Source: Pseudomonadota bacterium (GTDB lineage Bacteria > Pseudomonadota > Gammaproteobacteria > Legionellales > Legionellaceae). Taken from it: a stretch of 36,557 bases of DNA. Numbering within the stretch: the stretch's first letter is position 1; every line of letters starts with the position of its first letter. The notes beneath the pieces are model-generated. The model was not told the DNA's origin, did no database searches, and worked only from the letters and a program-made list of their open reading frames with translations. Location of the stretch: assembly GCA_020051095.1 (NCBI GenBank), contig JAGVJN010000026.1, positions 1-36,557 of the forward strand. Direction: 5' to 3'. The translations under genes and the position numbers were made by a program. Below, one piece after another: positions 26,944 through 34,654 of the stretch.

Positions 26944-28485
26944 CTATTTGCCCTTGTGCGTGGATTTTGGCGATTTCTCATCTTGATTGCGATGGTCCTC
27001 GTCGCTTGGTTTAACATCCACCGTTGGCTGAAATAGGCTTTGATGGGATGATTTAAGCCCACTTGACGATTGCTTCTGCAAAGTCGAAGAAACTGCTTGC
27101 TCTTCATTTGGTGAGTTGAATATACTTCGTTGGGAACTTCTAACCATATAGAGTTCCTCAAGATCCGATAAAATCAATTGATGGTCAGGATGTGGGCACT
27201 CATCATCTAGATTGTCATCTAGCGCCATTATATCAGGAAAAGGATTATAATCTGCCGGAGACAATGGTCCAATATTTTCTGACTTGGACTTGGCTGGGAT
27301 TGACTTTTCCGAGGTATTGTGCTGAGCAAGTATAGTAGGAATTTCATTGGATTGACTGGTTAAAAATTCCGAGGAGTTTGATAAGCGTTCCTCCGATTTT
27401 CCAGTTGGCTTATGAGAAGAAGGGGCTATCTGATGCGATTTCTCTTGCTTTTCAAGTAGGATTTTCGACTGCATAATGCTCGCAGCATTTTCCATATCTA
27501 TTTTTTGTTGTCGAAGCACTTGGTTGAAAAGATCCTCAAAATTTCTGGATTTAAATTTTGCTAATTCTAAGCGCTCCATCAGTCCTTGCCATTTTAACAA
27601 TAATTCACTTTCCTTTTCTGACAACTTGGCTTTGCGTTTTGGGTCATTCGTTGATTTCTCGACCGATCTATTTGACGTATCTAATTTATATTGGGAAAGC
27701 CCCAACGTAAAACTAAGACTCTTAAGCTCTGTTTCTAATTCTTTTTCTTCCTTTTTAGATTGAGCATGCGATTCTTTTAGATGTTGCAGCGTTTTGCCAA
27801 CATATCCGATGTCATGCGAAACCGTCTTAAATGCATCATTCCTTGCCTTGATTAAATGAGTCATTAATTTGGGGTCAAGTTGATAAATATAGTCATTAAA
27901 CGATAGCGAAGAGGCATACGTTTTTGAGGCAATCACTTTGATAGCCAATGTATTAAACAACTCCATCAGTTCAAAATCTGATTTATTCTGATTGAGCATT
28001 GTAGCAAGGAGTATGCCTAAATTATAAGGCGTCATTCTTGTTTCGCCCTCAAATTGCAAAGACGCGGTAGCCAGCTGGAAATAGTCGTAGAGTATTTCAG
28101 CATAGTAAATATTATCGAGATTTTCAGACTGGATAAGCACTATAAAAAAATCATCCAACGAGGCCGTGTCGTGATTCAGGTCAATTTGGTTCTTGGCTAT
28201 CTTTTTTAATTCTTCATATAGTTCAGGATCCGGTTCAATATCACGCATCACCTGTTTCACTGCACCGATGTATTCATGAATGGAAAAGTCCTTTCTTTGT
28301 GAAAGCCTCTCCAGCTTGGAGCTAAAGGCCGTTGGTTCAAGAATTTCTTTAATCAGTTCAATAATTTTAGTGCCGCTGCCCGATATCCTAAAGACCCCTT
28401 CTTCGTTTAATATCTTAGGATTTTTTTGCACCATTTGGCTCAAAATCCGAATGACTAAGAGTGCATCGCGTACGGTATAAGCCAT
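26944..28485 (-). CDS. RhoGAP-domain protein (candidate effector)
   Basis: This 513-residue protein begins with a eukaryote-type RhoGAP domain (about residues 1-185). The arginine-finger motif is EEGVFRISGS with R33. YIGAVKQVMRDIEPDPELY (K77) corresponds to the conserved LKxxLRELPEPL helix. MTPYNLGILLATML (N155) matches the MTxxNLAxxFxP motif. GAPs of this fold stimulate GTP hydrolysis by Rho/Rac/Cdc42-type GTPases, which bacteria lack, so a host target is implied. The middle (about 220-350) is strongly charged coiled-coil. The last 160 residues are Ser/Asp/Glu-rich and look disordered, ending in a Lys-rich tail that could hold a type IV secretion signal. The ATG at 28485 has GAGG five bases upstream; the in-frame TTG at 28503 is less likely. 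It follows the DUF155 gene by 54 bases, with its own -10. Confidence 0.8.
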   Translation of the reverse strand: MAYTVRDALLVIRILSQMVQKNPKILNEEGVFRISGSGTKIIELIKEILEPTAFSSKLERLSQRKDFSIHEYIGAVKQVMRDIEPDPELYEELKKIAKNQIDLNHDTASLDDFFIVLIQSENLDNIYYAEILYDYFQLATASLQFEGETRMTPYNLGILLATMLNQNKSDFELMELFNTLAIKVIASKTYASSLSFNDYIYQLDPKLMTHLIKARNDAFKTVSHDIGYVGKTLQHLKESHAQSKKEEKELETELKSLSFTLGLSQYKLDTSNRSVEKSTNDPKRKAKLSEKESELLLKWQGLMERLELAKFKSRNFEDLFNQVLRQQKIDMENAASIMQSKILLEKQEKSHQIAPSSHKPTGKSEERLSNSSEFLTSQSNEIPTILAQHNTSEKSIPAKSKSENIGPLSPADYNPFPDIMALDDNLDDECPHPDHQLILSDLEELYMVRSSQRSIFNSPNEEQAVSSTLQKQSSSGLKSSHQSLFQPTVDVKPSDEDHRNQDEKSPKSTHKGK

Positions 28486-28501
28486 GATAACCTCATAATA
28501 C

Positions 28502-28520
28502 AATTAGTTGACTAATTATA
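28502..28520 (-). promoter_or_regulatory. -10 element and overlapping dyad of the RhoGAP gene
   Basis: On the minus strand a perfect TATAAT (28520-28515) is followed directly by a dyad, AATTAGT-TG-ACTAATT on the + strand (28502-28508 and 28511-28517), which covers the -10 and the expected transcription start. No good -35 exists 16-18 bases upstream. This suggests regulated transcription, but no regulator can be named. Confidence 0.4.
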
Positions 28521-28539
28521 GCACAAGTAGAGTGCGTTT

Positions 28540-29343
28540 TTAGATGTGTATGTTGAGTATACCAAGAACAATTTCGACTGCAATTAAAACGATAATAATG
28601 ATTTCAAGACTATGGGAGTGTTTATTTTCAAGATAGCCGCTAAACATATCAAAGATTTCATTGAGCGTATCTAACCGATGGTTAATAGCGTGGATGCGCC
28701 TGGCAATATCCAAATAACCTTCAAGCATGGTGAAATAAAGCTCAAGGCTTGGGTGCTGCCAAAAATATTTGGGGTGGTACATGAAATTGGAGATTAAATT
28801 CATTTCACTTTTCGTCGCTAAAATTTCACCGATAATCTTACGCGTTTGCTTACGGGATATGTGCATTTTTCCTGTGTTACTGAGAACGCCTATCATCGGG
28901 GTATATTTATCAATTAGCCCTTCTAGGCGTGATTCAAAGTATTGCAGTTTAACCGATTGGGAAAACCCATACGACAAGGATAATTTGATATCTTCATTAT
29001 CCTCTTCGAGGGTTAAACAATCCACATCGAAATATTCATGAGGTTTAATAGTCGTTTCGTCGCCTAAACGATAGGAAAATTCATCATGGGGATGGTATTT
29101 GATTGGATTTTGGCAATGACGCTTAATTTTACTGACTAGCCTTTTGGCTTCATAACGCTTATAACCCCAAGTCACCAGCGTGCCATTTTTAAATAAAAAT
29201 CCCATGATTGACGGGTTATCCGTGCGATGGAATTTAATTAATTGCCTTAATTTCAGGCAGTGCAAGGTCCTGTCTTTGATTAACCAGGGCTCCATTTGAT
29301 TGAGATCAATGGATTGGGCAAGGCAAAAACTCAAACATTCCAT
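28540..29343 (-). CDS. DUF155/RMND1-family C-terminally anchored membrane protein
   Basis: This 267-residue protein fits the RMD1/Sif2/RMND1 (DUF155) family along its length: N-terminal CLSFCLAQSIDLN, the strand GFLFKNGTLVTWG near residue 48, the SLSYGFSQSVKLQYFE helix near 120-135, and the C-terminal YFWQHPSLELYF and ARRIHAINHRLDTLNEIF blocks. A single hydrophobic helix (about 246-264) ends the protein, so it is tail-anchored with the bulk in the cytoplasm. Eukaryotic relatives (RMND1) act in mitochondrial translation or inner-membrane organisation; the bacterial role is not established. The family-conserved N-terminus supports the start despite a weak ribosome binding site. It lies just upstream of the RhoGAP gene on the same strand. 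Confidence 0.8.
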   Translation of the reverse strand: MECLSFCLAQSIDLNQMEPWLIKDRTLHCLKLRQLIKFHRTDNPSIMGFLFKNGTLVTWGYKRYEAKRLVSKIKRHCQNPIKYHPHDEFSYRLGDETTIKPHEYFDVDCLTLEEDNEDIKLSLSYGFSQSVKLQYFESRLEGLIDKYTPMIGVLSNTGKMHISRKQTRKIIGEILATKSEMNLISNFMYHPKYFWQHPSLELYFTMLEGYLDIARRIHAINHRLDTLNEIFDMFSGYLENKHSHSLEIIIIVLIAVEIVLGILNIHI

Positions 29344-29645
29344 CGGATTATTTTCATCAGAATTGGGTAACGGATGTCAATAATGTAACACATATTACCA
29401 GATGCCGCCTATGGCTCTTGATAAATATTCCGGTACAAACATATTTTTCTCCATACTGGAACTAATACGTGCCTGGGCACGGGCCTGAATTATCTTTAGT
29501 TTTCTAAAGCAAGAAAAAGTTGCCGCCCCTTAAAATAATCGGGCACGGGCACGCGCTCGGGCACATATTAAAGAATATTTTTATCGCATAACAACCCATT
29601 AATGCTTAGAATGGTGATTTTAAGTGAATCAACTGGGATGTTGTT
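29344..29645. other. 302-base intergenic region with GGGCAC repeats
   Basis: No gene is visible. It separates the divergent DUF155 and glutamine amidotransferase genes, so it must hold both promoters. I could not assign convincing -35/-10 pairs. Its notable content is the GGGCAC repeat cluster described separately and a short TTTAGTTTTCTAAA dyad near 29495-29508. Confidence 0.4.
29468..29564. repeat. GGGCAC hexamer repeat cluster
   Basis: GGGCAC occurs at 29475-29480, 29541-29546, 29547-29552 and 29559-29564, with degenerate units between (GGGCCT, CGCGCTC). The GC-rich words stand out in an AT-rich intergenic region, and two clusters flank about 55 bases of AT-rich DNA. This looks like a dispersed intergenic repeat with no coding potential. 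Confidence 0.6.
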
Positions 29646-30398
29646 ATGAAAGAAAGACATCAACTTAAAATCCTCCTCTTGCAAATTCGCGAAGACGAAG
29701 AAACCATGCTCGAAGAATTTTATGAATTTGTTCAATATAGCCATCTTCATGAAGATCAATTTACTAAGCTAAATACCTTTAAAACAAAACACTTTCTACC
29801 GTCCGTGATGGATGACTACGATGCGTTATTTGTTGGTGGCTCCAGCGATGCCAGTGTGCTAAAAGAAGAAGACTATCGATTTGTTCCCGATTGTAAAAAG
29901 CTTATTCGTCATTGTTATAAAAACAATATCCCTGTTTTAGCCTCTTGCTTTGGCTTTCAAATAGCGGTCGAAGAACTAGGAGGCAAAGTTATCTTGGATA
30001 AGGAAAACATGGAAATGGGTATTTACCCAATCAATATGCACCCCGAGGCAAAATCTGATCCGCTGCTTCATGATTATCCCGAGTGTTTCTTAGCCGTTTC
30101 CGGTCATAAAGAGCGTGCCCATCGAATTCCTTCCGATTGTATTCACCTTGCGTCATCGGCATTATGCCCCTACCACATCATTAAGTTCATCAACAAACCA
30201 TTCTATTGTTTTCAATTTCACCCGGAAGTCGATAGGAAAGATTTAATCACACGTATCACACGTTATCAAAGACACTATTTATCGGATGACTCTGAACTAC
30301 AACGCATCATTAATCAATCTGTGGATGACACCCCTTTTGCTAACAAAATCATCAAAGACTTTGTCGATAGAATTGTCTTAAGGAAGGAGGTTAGTTAG
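29646..30398 (+). CDS. Orphan class I glutamine amidotransferase-like protein
   Basis: This 250-residue protein has the class I GATase triad: nucleophile C101 in LASCFGFQIA, and H192 with E194 in FQFHPEV. The oxyanion-strand motif LFVGGSSD is near residue 61. Such domains release ammonia from glutamine or hydrolyse gamma-glutamyl bonds. No synthetase partner is encoded beside it, and the 50-residue C-terminal extension (DSELQRIINQSVDDTPFANK) is helical. Stand-alone members include gamma-glutamyl hydrolases such as PuuD-like enzymes and GMP synthase-like paralogues of unknown role. It is cytoplasmic, with no signal peptide. It is divergent from the DUF155 gene and convergent with the GGDEF-EAL gene. 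Confidence 0.8.
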   Translation: MKERHQLKILLLQIREDEETMLEEFYEFVQYSHLHEDQFTKLNTFKTKHFLPSVMDDYDALFVGGSSDASVLKEEDYRFVPDCKKLIRHCYKNNIPVLASCFGFQIAVEELGGKVILDKENMEMGIYPINMHPEAKSDPLLHDYPECFLAVSGHKERAHRIPSDCIHLASSALCPYHIIKFINKPFYCFQFHPEVDRKDLITRITRYQRHYLSDDSELQRIINQSVDDTPFANKIIKDFVDRIVLRKEVS

Positions 30399-30451
30399 AA
30401 GCATTTCAAGCACAATGTGGTACCTATCAAAATAATAACTTCGATTCAACA

Positions 30452-30500
30452 ACCCCTCATCCGCCCGTTGGGCACCTTCTTCCCATGTCTTGGGAGAAGC
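30452..30500. repeat. Dispersed hairpin repeat fragment between convergent genes
   Basis: The sequence has the CCCTCATCCGCCC...GGGCACCTTCT form followed by a short hairpin in which TTCTTCCCA pairs with TGGGAGAA around TGTCT. Similar GGGAGAAGG/CCTTCTCCC arms occur near the right end (36289-36354). It may help terminate transcription between the amidotransferase and GGDEF-EAL genes, but no T-run follows. Confidence 0.45.
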
Positions 30501-30546
30501 GAACATGAAGCAAGTTATTCAGAAGATGCGAAGGTCAAAAAGCGCA

Positions 30547-32793
30547 TTACGAGCCACCCACAACTTGGTTTTTTGTCGTTGAAAGAAATACCAATTTTTC
30601 AAAATCTTCGGCGGATAAAGGCTGGCTTAAATAAAACCCTTGACCATGTGAGCAATCCTTCCCGACTAAGTAATCCAATTGTATTTGATTTTCAATCCCT
30701 TCGGCGATGATTTCCATATCCAATTGTTTGGCTAATTCGATAATAACATCCACGAGTGTCGTTTTTTCTTCGGCTGTGGTGATATCGGAAATGAAATCGC
30801 GATCAATTTTAAGGGTTGAAATCGGCATTTTTCGAAGCCGATTAAGCGATGAGTAGCCTTTACCAAAATCATCCAGCGAGATAATAACACCCAATTCATT
30901 AATGGTTGATAGAATTTTATGATCCCCCAAATTGTTTTCCATTAATAAATTTTCAGTGATTTCAAGATCGAGCAGATAAGGCGGATAGTTGTATTTTTTT
31001 AACAGGCTTTGGAGTTTCCTAGTAAAATTTCGATTCGTTAATTGTACCGGCGATAAGTTAACAGCGATAATCAAATCCTTATTGTATTGATGATACCATT
31101 TGGACGCTTGTTTACAGGCTTGATTAAGTACCCAATCGCCAATATTGATAATCAGCCCCGTTTTTTCCGCCACATCGATAAAGTCATCCGGACTGACTCG
31201 GCCAAGATTGGGGTTGTCCCAACGGAGCAACACTTCAGCCCCTTCGATTTCTTGCGTTTTCAAATTATAAATGGGTTGGTAGAAGATTGATAATTCATCA
31301 CTGGCTAAAACATCGCGTAAATGGGCTTCGATTTTCGATTCTTGATGATGAAAAATATTTAATGAATCTTCATAGAATTCATAGGTATTGCGACCTGTTC
31401 TTTTCGCCTGACACAAGGCTAAATCCGCGTTGCGTAATAGCATATGCGCTTGATCCGCATCATCGGGGTAAATGGCAATGCCGATACTGGCTGTTGTAGC
31501 AAAGCGGTGTTCGTCTATTTCATAGGGCCTGGAAAAGCTTTTTAACAAGCGGTCTGCTAAACTTCGAACGCCTGATGTGTTGGTGATAGTCGGTGTGATC
31601 AAGGCAAACTCATCACCGCCGAGCCTTGCAATGGTGTCACCCATCCGCGAACTTTTTAAAATGCGCTTGGAAAACGCCTGGATAAGCGTATCCCCTCGCC
31701 CATGTCCAAGGGTATCGTTAATTCGTTTTAAATTGTCTAAGTCAATCACCATTAAGGCAAATTTATGACTGTAACGTTTTGCATTTTCGATGGTTTCATC
31801 GAGACGCTCTTCAAATGCTCGACGATTGAGAATATTGGTTAATAAGTCATGCGATGCAATGTATTGCAAATCCTTCTTTTGTTGAACGAGTAAATCTTTT
31901 GAATGCAATACTTGCCTAAAATAGGTCGAATAATTAAGCATCAAGCACGTGAAAGGAATAAAATAAAACAAAATCTTCAAAAAATAAGCAATATTGAAGG
32001 CGCTATCGTAGGAGGAATACGAAAGTAACATCAAATACATGGCAATCACACACTGGGTGATACTCATCAAAAAGATGCAGTTGGTCATGATACTGCTTTG
32101 CCGACTATAGAGCTTGGGGTAAAAGTACACGGCAATACTAAGATACAGCAAAAGGGGGATTAATTCATACGGCCTGCTCAAGATACTCTGACTATGCCAC
32201 ATCTTGGGTACAATAATATGGTTGGCTGCGACATAAATGGCTGAAAAAGCACATACCATTAACAAAAAGGTGAACAAGAAAATTGATGTAATATGCGATG
32301 GTTTATGCTGCTTTGCTTTGAGAAGATATAGCATGCCTAATATTAGCATGACACCACTCACCGAATTAGAAAGCGTCCATATCAACGCATCTAATTTCTT
32401 TTTATACACTAAATTTTCCGAAAACCCATCGACTAAGAGGATGTGTGCTGCATCGATAGAACCAGAAAAAATAATGGCTAAAGCGATAATCAACGAAACA
32501 TCGTCATGTAAATGTCGATATTCGGTTAAAATTAAAATGGTTGTTATCGCGGCTAATGAAAATGCAGACCATTGGAAGAGGGTTTGGGTGAAGTAACCTC
32601 GTAATTGTAATTCGATATTTTCCTTCTGCAACAACGAATAATAGTCCACGGTGCTCGTTAGGAAATCAAAGTCCATGCCCCAAATGATACCAATGGCTGG
32701 TAATCCCAATAACAAGATGACGATGAACGTCATCGCATGAGGCACCTTTTTTAACGACTGCTCAGCCAAATCTGACTGTTTTTCGTTTGCCAT
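30547..32793 (-). CDS. Membrane-bound GGDEF-EAL protein (c-di-GMP synthesis/degradation)
   Basis: This 748-residue protein starts with about eight membrane helices (roughly residues 20-290) that resemble MASE-type sensor domains. A GGDEF domain follows with an intact active site, RLGGDEF (392-396), and the inhibitory I-site RMGD (383-386) at the canonical distance. The C-terminal EAL domain has the catalytic set: EVLLR (E520), N579, E611, DD 641-642, K662, E698 and QGF at 718-720. Only the second EAL residue is changed, to Val. Both activities, diguanylate cyclase and phosphodiesterase, are therefore possible, and the net direction cannot be read from sequence. It acts at the inner membrane with both enzyme domains in the cytoplasm. 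It is monocistronic and divergent from the ACS transporter. Confidence 0.92.
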   Translation of the reverse strand: MANEKQSDLAEQSLKKVPHAMTFIVILLLGLPAIGIIWGMDFDFLTSTVDYYSLLQKENIELQLRGYFTQTLFQWSAFSLAAITTILILTEYRHLHDDVSLIIALAIIFSGSIDAAHILLVDGFSENLVYKKKLDALIWTLSNSVSGVMLILGMLYLLKAKQHKPSHITSIFLFTFLLMVCAFSAIYVAANHIIVPKMWHSQSILSRPYELIPLLLYLSIAVYFYPKLYSRQSSIMTNCIFLMSITQCVIAMYLMLLSYSSYDSAFNIAYFLKILFYFIPFTCLMLNYSTYFRQVLHSKDLLVQQKKDLQYIASHDLLTNILNRRAFEERLDETIENAKRYSHKFALMVIDLDNLKRINDTLGHGRGDTLIQAFSKRILKSSRMGDTIARLGGDEFALITPTITNTSGVRSLADRLLKSFSRPYEIDEHRFATTASIGIAIYPDDADQAHMLLRNADLALCQAKRTGRNTYEFYEDSLNIFHHQESKIEAHLRDVLASDELSIFYQPIYNLKTQEIEGAEVLLRWDNPNLGRVSPDDFIDVAEKTGLIINIGDWVLNQACKQASKWYHQYNKDLIIAVNLSPVQLTNRNFTRKLQSLLKKYNYPPYLLDLEITENLLMENNLGDHKILSTINELGVIISLDDFGKGYSSLNRLRKMPISTLKIDRDFISDITTAEEKTTLVDVIIELAKQLDMEIIAEGIENQIQLDYLVGKDCSHGQGFYLSQPLSAEDFEKLVFLSTTKNQVVGGS

Positions 32794-32938
32794 ATTATTA
32801 ATGTTTCATTCCAAGTTAACATTTAATCGACAGATACACAGATTTCTTTAACAGGACTTGCAATTGGTTATCTATCATAAAGAACTCCTATTAAATTAAT
32901 AGACCATTATTTAAACATTTTCAATATTCACAGCACTA

Positions 32939-32967
32939 TTGTGATTTCATTATTTCTTCGATAAGAT
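32939..32967 (+). promoter_or_regulatory. Possible promoter of the ACS-type transporter
   Basis: TTGTGA (32939-32944, 4/6) and TAAGAT (32962-32967, 4/6) are spaced by 17 bases and lie about 30 bases before the ATG, which is itself preceded by AGGACGG. It is a modest match within a 205-base divergent intergenic region. Confidence 0.35.
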
Positions 32968-32998
32968 AAACGAGTAACGACAAGGATGCAGGACGGTT

Positions 32999-34279
32999 AT
33001 GAATCGAAATCAGGATGACACCCTGGCCAAGCCTAGTAAAACCCATTTTCGCTGGTTTATTATCTCGCTTCTTTTTATTATCACGGGTGTAAACTACCTG
33101 GATCGATCCTCCATCGCCTATGCGATTGATGAGATAGCTGCTGAATTCCATTTCACCAATGATCAGATTGGTTTTATCTTAGGTGCATTTGGCGTTGGCT
33201 ATGTTGTGACAACGTTTTTAGGGGGCATCGCGGTTGATAAAATTGGCGCTAAACGGGTTTTAACCCTATCTATGCTATTATGGGGTGTTACCTCACTGAT
33301 AACCAGTTTAGCCAATGGTTTTTTCCTCGTGTTTATTGCCAGAGTTTTGCTCGGTTTTGCTGAAGGGCCTGGGTTTCCTGTCTTATCACGCGCCATCAGC
33401 GATTGGTTACCAGAAACCGAGCGAAACCGGGCATTAGCGTATGCATTGATCGCAGTTCCCCTATCGTTAGCGATTGGTGGGCCCATCTCATCTTTCATGG
33501 TAACCAATTTAACCTGGCGTGGTACCTATGTTGCCTTGGCTATCCTAGCGGTTATTTGGATTCCGCTATGGTTACGCTGGTTTCAAGATAGCCCCGCCCA
33601 TTCACCATTCGTTAATGAACCAGAACTCGCCTATATTGAAAGAAACCCCCTTATCGCCTCAAAAATCACCCCGACTGAGAACCCCTGGCGGGTTATTATT
33701 CTCAACCGCACCCTCTTAATCAATAACTGGGCTTTTTTTGTGTTCGGGTATTATTTATTTTTCTTTATGACTTGGTTACCCACTTATCTAAGTAACGTTT
33801 ATAAGCTTGATCTAACACAAATTGGGCTTTATTCAGTCGCTCCTTGGCTAGCGGGTGCAATCCTGATGTGGGGTATGGGATACTTGTCTGACGCATTATT
33901 CAAGCGCTATCACAGTTTGCGCTTGTCTCGCTCCCTGCCAATCAGTATTACCCAATTGTTATCAGCAAGCTGTATCATTCCCATTATTCTGGTTCATAAT
34001 ATCGACATGGCCATGATTTTTATCACACTTGCGGTAGGCTTAATTTTGAGTGCCAATGCCTCCTATTTTGCCGTGGTCATTGACCTCGCCAAAGAGCGCA
34101 CAGGAACGGCCATCGGTATCATGGACGCTATTTTTGCTATCTCAGGTATTGCTGCTCCAACATTAACAGGGGTTTTCTTAACCCTCACAGGGCGCTATGA
34201 AGCCGGTTTTATATTATTAGCGTTTCTAGGCTTATCATCGTCATTGCTTGTGTTTTTCTTTCATAATCGAGAAACGTGA
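32999..34279 (+). CDS. MFS transporter, anion:cation symporter (ACS) family
   Basis: This 426-residue inner-membrane protein has about 12 helices. GVNYLDRSSIAYA in helix 1 and GGIAVDKIGAKR (motif A, near residues 78-89) identify the ACS group of the major facilitator superfamily, and ARVLLGFAEGPGFPV in helix 4 is also typical of it. Characterised relatives import hexuronates, galactonate, glucarate, tartrate or phthalate by proton symport. The ATG at 32999 has AGGACGG five bases upstream. The gene stands alone, with no sugar-acid catabolic genes nearby, so the substrate remains open. It is convergent with the small helical protein gene 36 bases downstream. Confidence 0.88.
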   Translation: MNRNQDDTLAKPSKTHFRWFIISLLFIITGVNYLDRSSIAYAIDEIAAEFHFTNDQIGFILGAFGVGYVVTTFLGGIAVDKIGAKRVLTLSMLLWGVTSLITSLANGFFLVFIARVLLGFAEGPGFPVLSRAISDWLPETERNRALAYALIAVPLSLAIGGPISSFMVTNLTWRGTYVALAILAVIWIPLWLRWFQDSPAHSPFVNEPELAYIERNPLIASKITPTENPWRVIILNRTLLINNWAFFVFGYYLFFFMTWLPTYLSNVYKLDLTQIGLYSVAPWLAGAILMWGMGYLSDALFKRYHSLRLSRSLPISITQLLSASCIIPIILVHNIDMAMIFITLAVGLILSANASYFAVVIDLAKERTGTAIGIMDAIFAISGIAAPTLTGVFLTLTGRYEAGFILLAFLGLSSSLLVFFFHNRET

Positions 34280-34315
34280 TCGCCCCGTCAAACACGGATA
34301 TTGAATTTGTTTCAG

Positions 34316-34654
34316 TTAAAGCGTATAAGGCGTTTTTCCTCCAATTTTCGATTCCCCAAACAGTGCAATTTCTTTTTGTCTAATGATTTCCAATAATTTT
34401 CGTATTTGCTTTTCGGAGTGGGTTTTTTCAAGTACTATTTCAATATTTTTCGCAGCAGCTACCCACTCCGACCTAACATCGCCATCAGCCCATTGATTGG
34501 CTATTTTATTTTTTAATACCCACAACTCTTGAACCAGCTGATTATGAAGCGCCATGAAAACACGCGCTTTTTCCTTTAGACTTTCCAGCGGAGCATGGCC
34601 TGTTATTTTGGCGCTTGATAACCCTTTTAATAGTTTAAATTTATTTTGGCTCAT
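34316..34654 (-). CDS. Small helical protein coupled to the kinase-like gene
   Basis: This is a 112-residue protein I do not recognise. It is predicted mainly alpha-helical, with heptad-like hydrophobic spacing (LVQELWVLKNKIANQW, IRKLLEIIRQKEIALF), and has no signal peptide or membrane segment. Its ATG overlaps the TGA of the upstream kinase-like gene (ATGA, 4 bases), so it is translated from the same mRNA by coupling. Size, charge and coupling would suit an accessory or chaperone-like partner or a regulatory subunit of the kinase-like protein. None of these roles is proved by sequence. Confidence 0.7.
   Translation of the reverse strand: MSQNKFKLLKGLSSAKITGHAPLESLKEKARVFMALHNQLVQELWVLKNKIANQWADGDVRSEWVAAAKNIEIVLEKTHSEKQIRKLLEIIRQKEIALFGESKIGGKTPYTL

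Noticed and set aside
28486..28503. Upstream TTG start adding six residues to the RhoGAP protein
   Set aside because: The ATG at 28485 has a GAGG ribosome binding site at good spacing, while the TTG has none.
29468..29564. CRISPR array
   Set aside because: Repeats are six bases long and irregularly spaced, and no cas gene is present.
32237..32596. A 119-codon + strand frame opposite the GGDEF-EAL gene
   Set aside because: It lies antisense to the conserved membrane sensor region and has the Cys/Met/Ser-rich makeup of a shadow frame.
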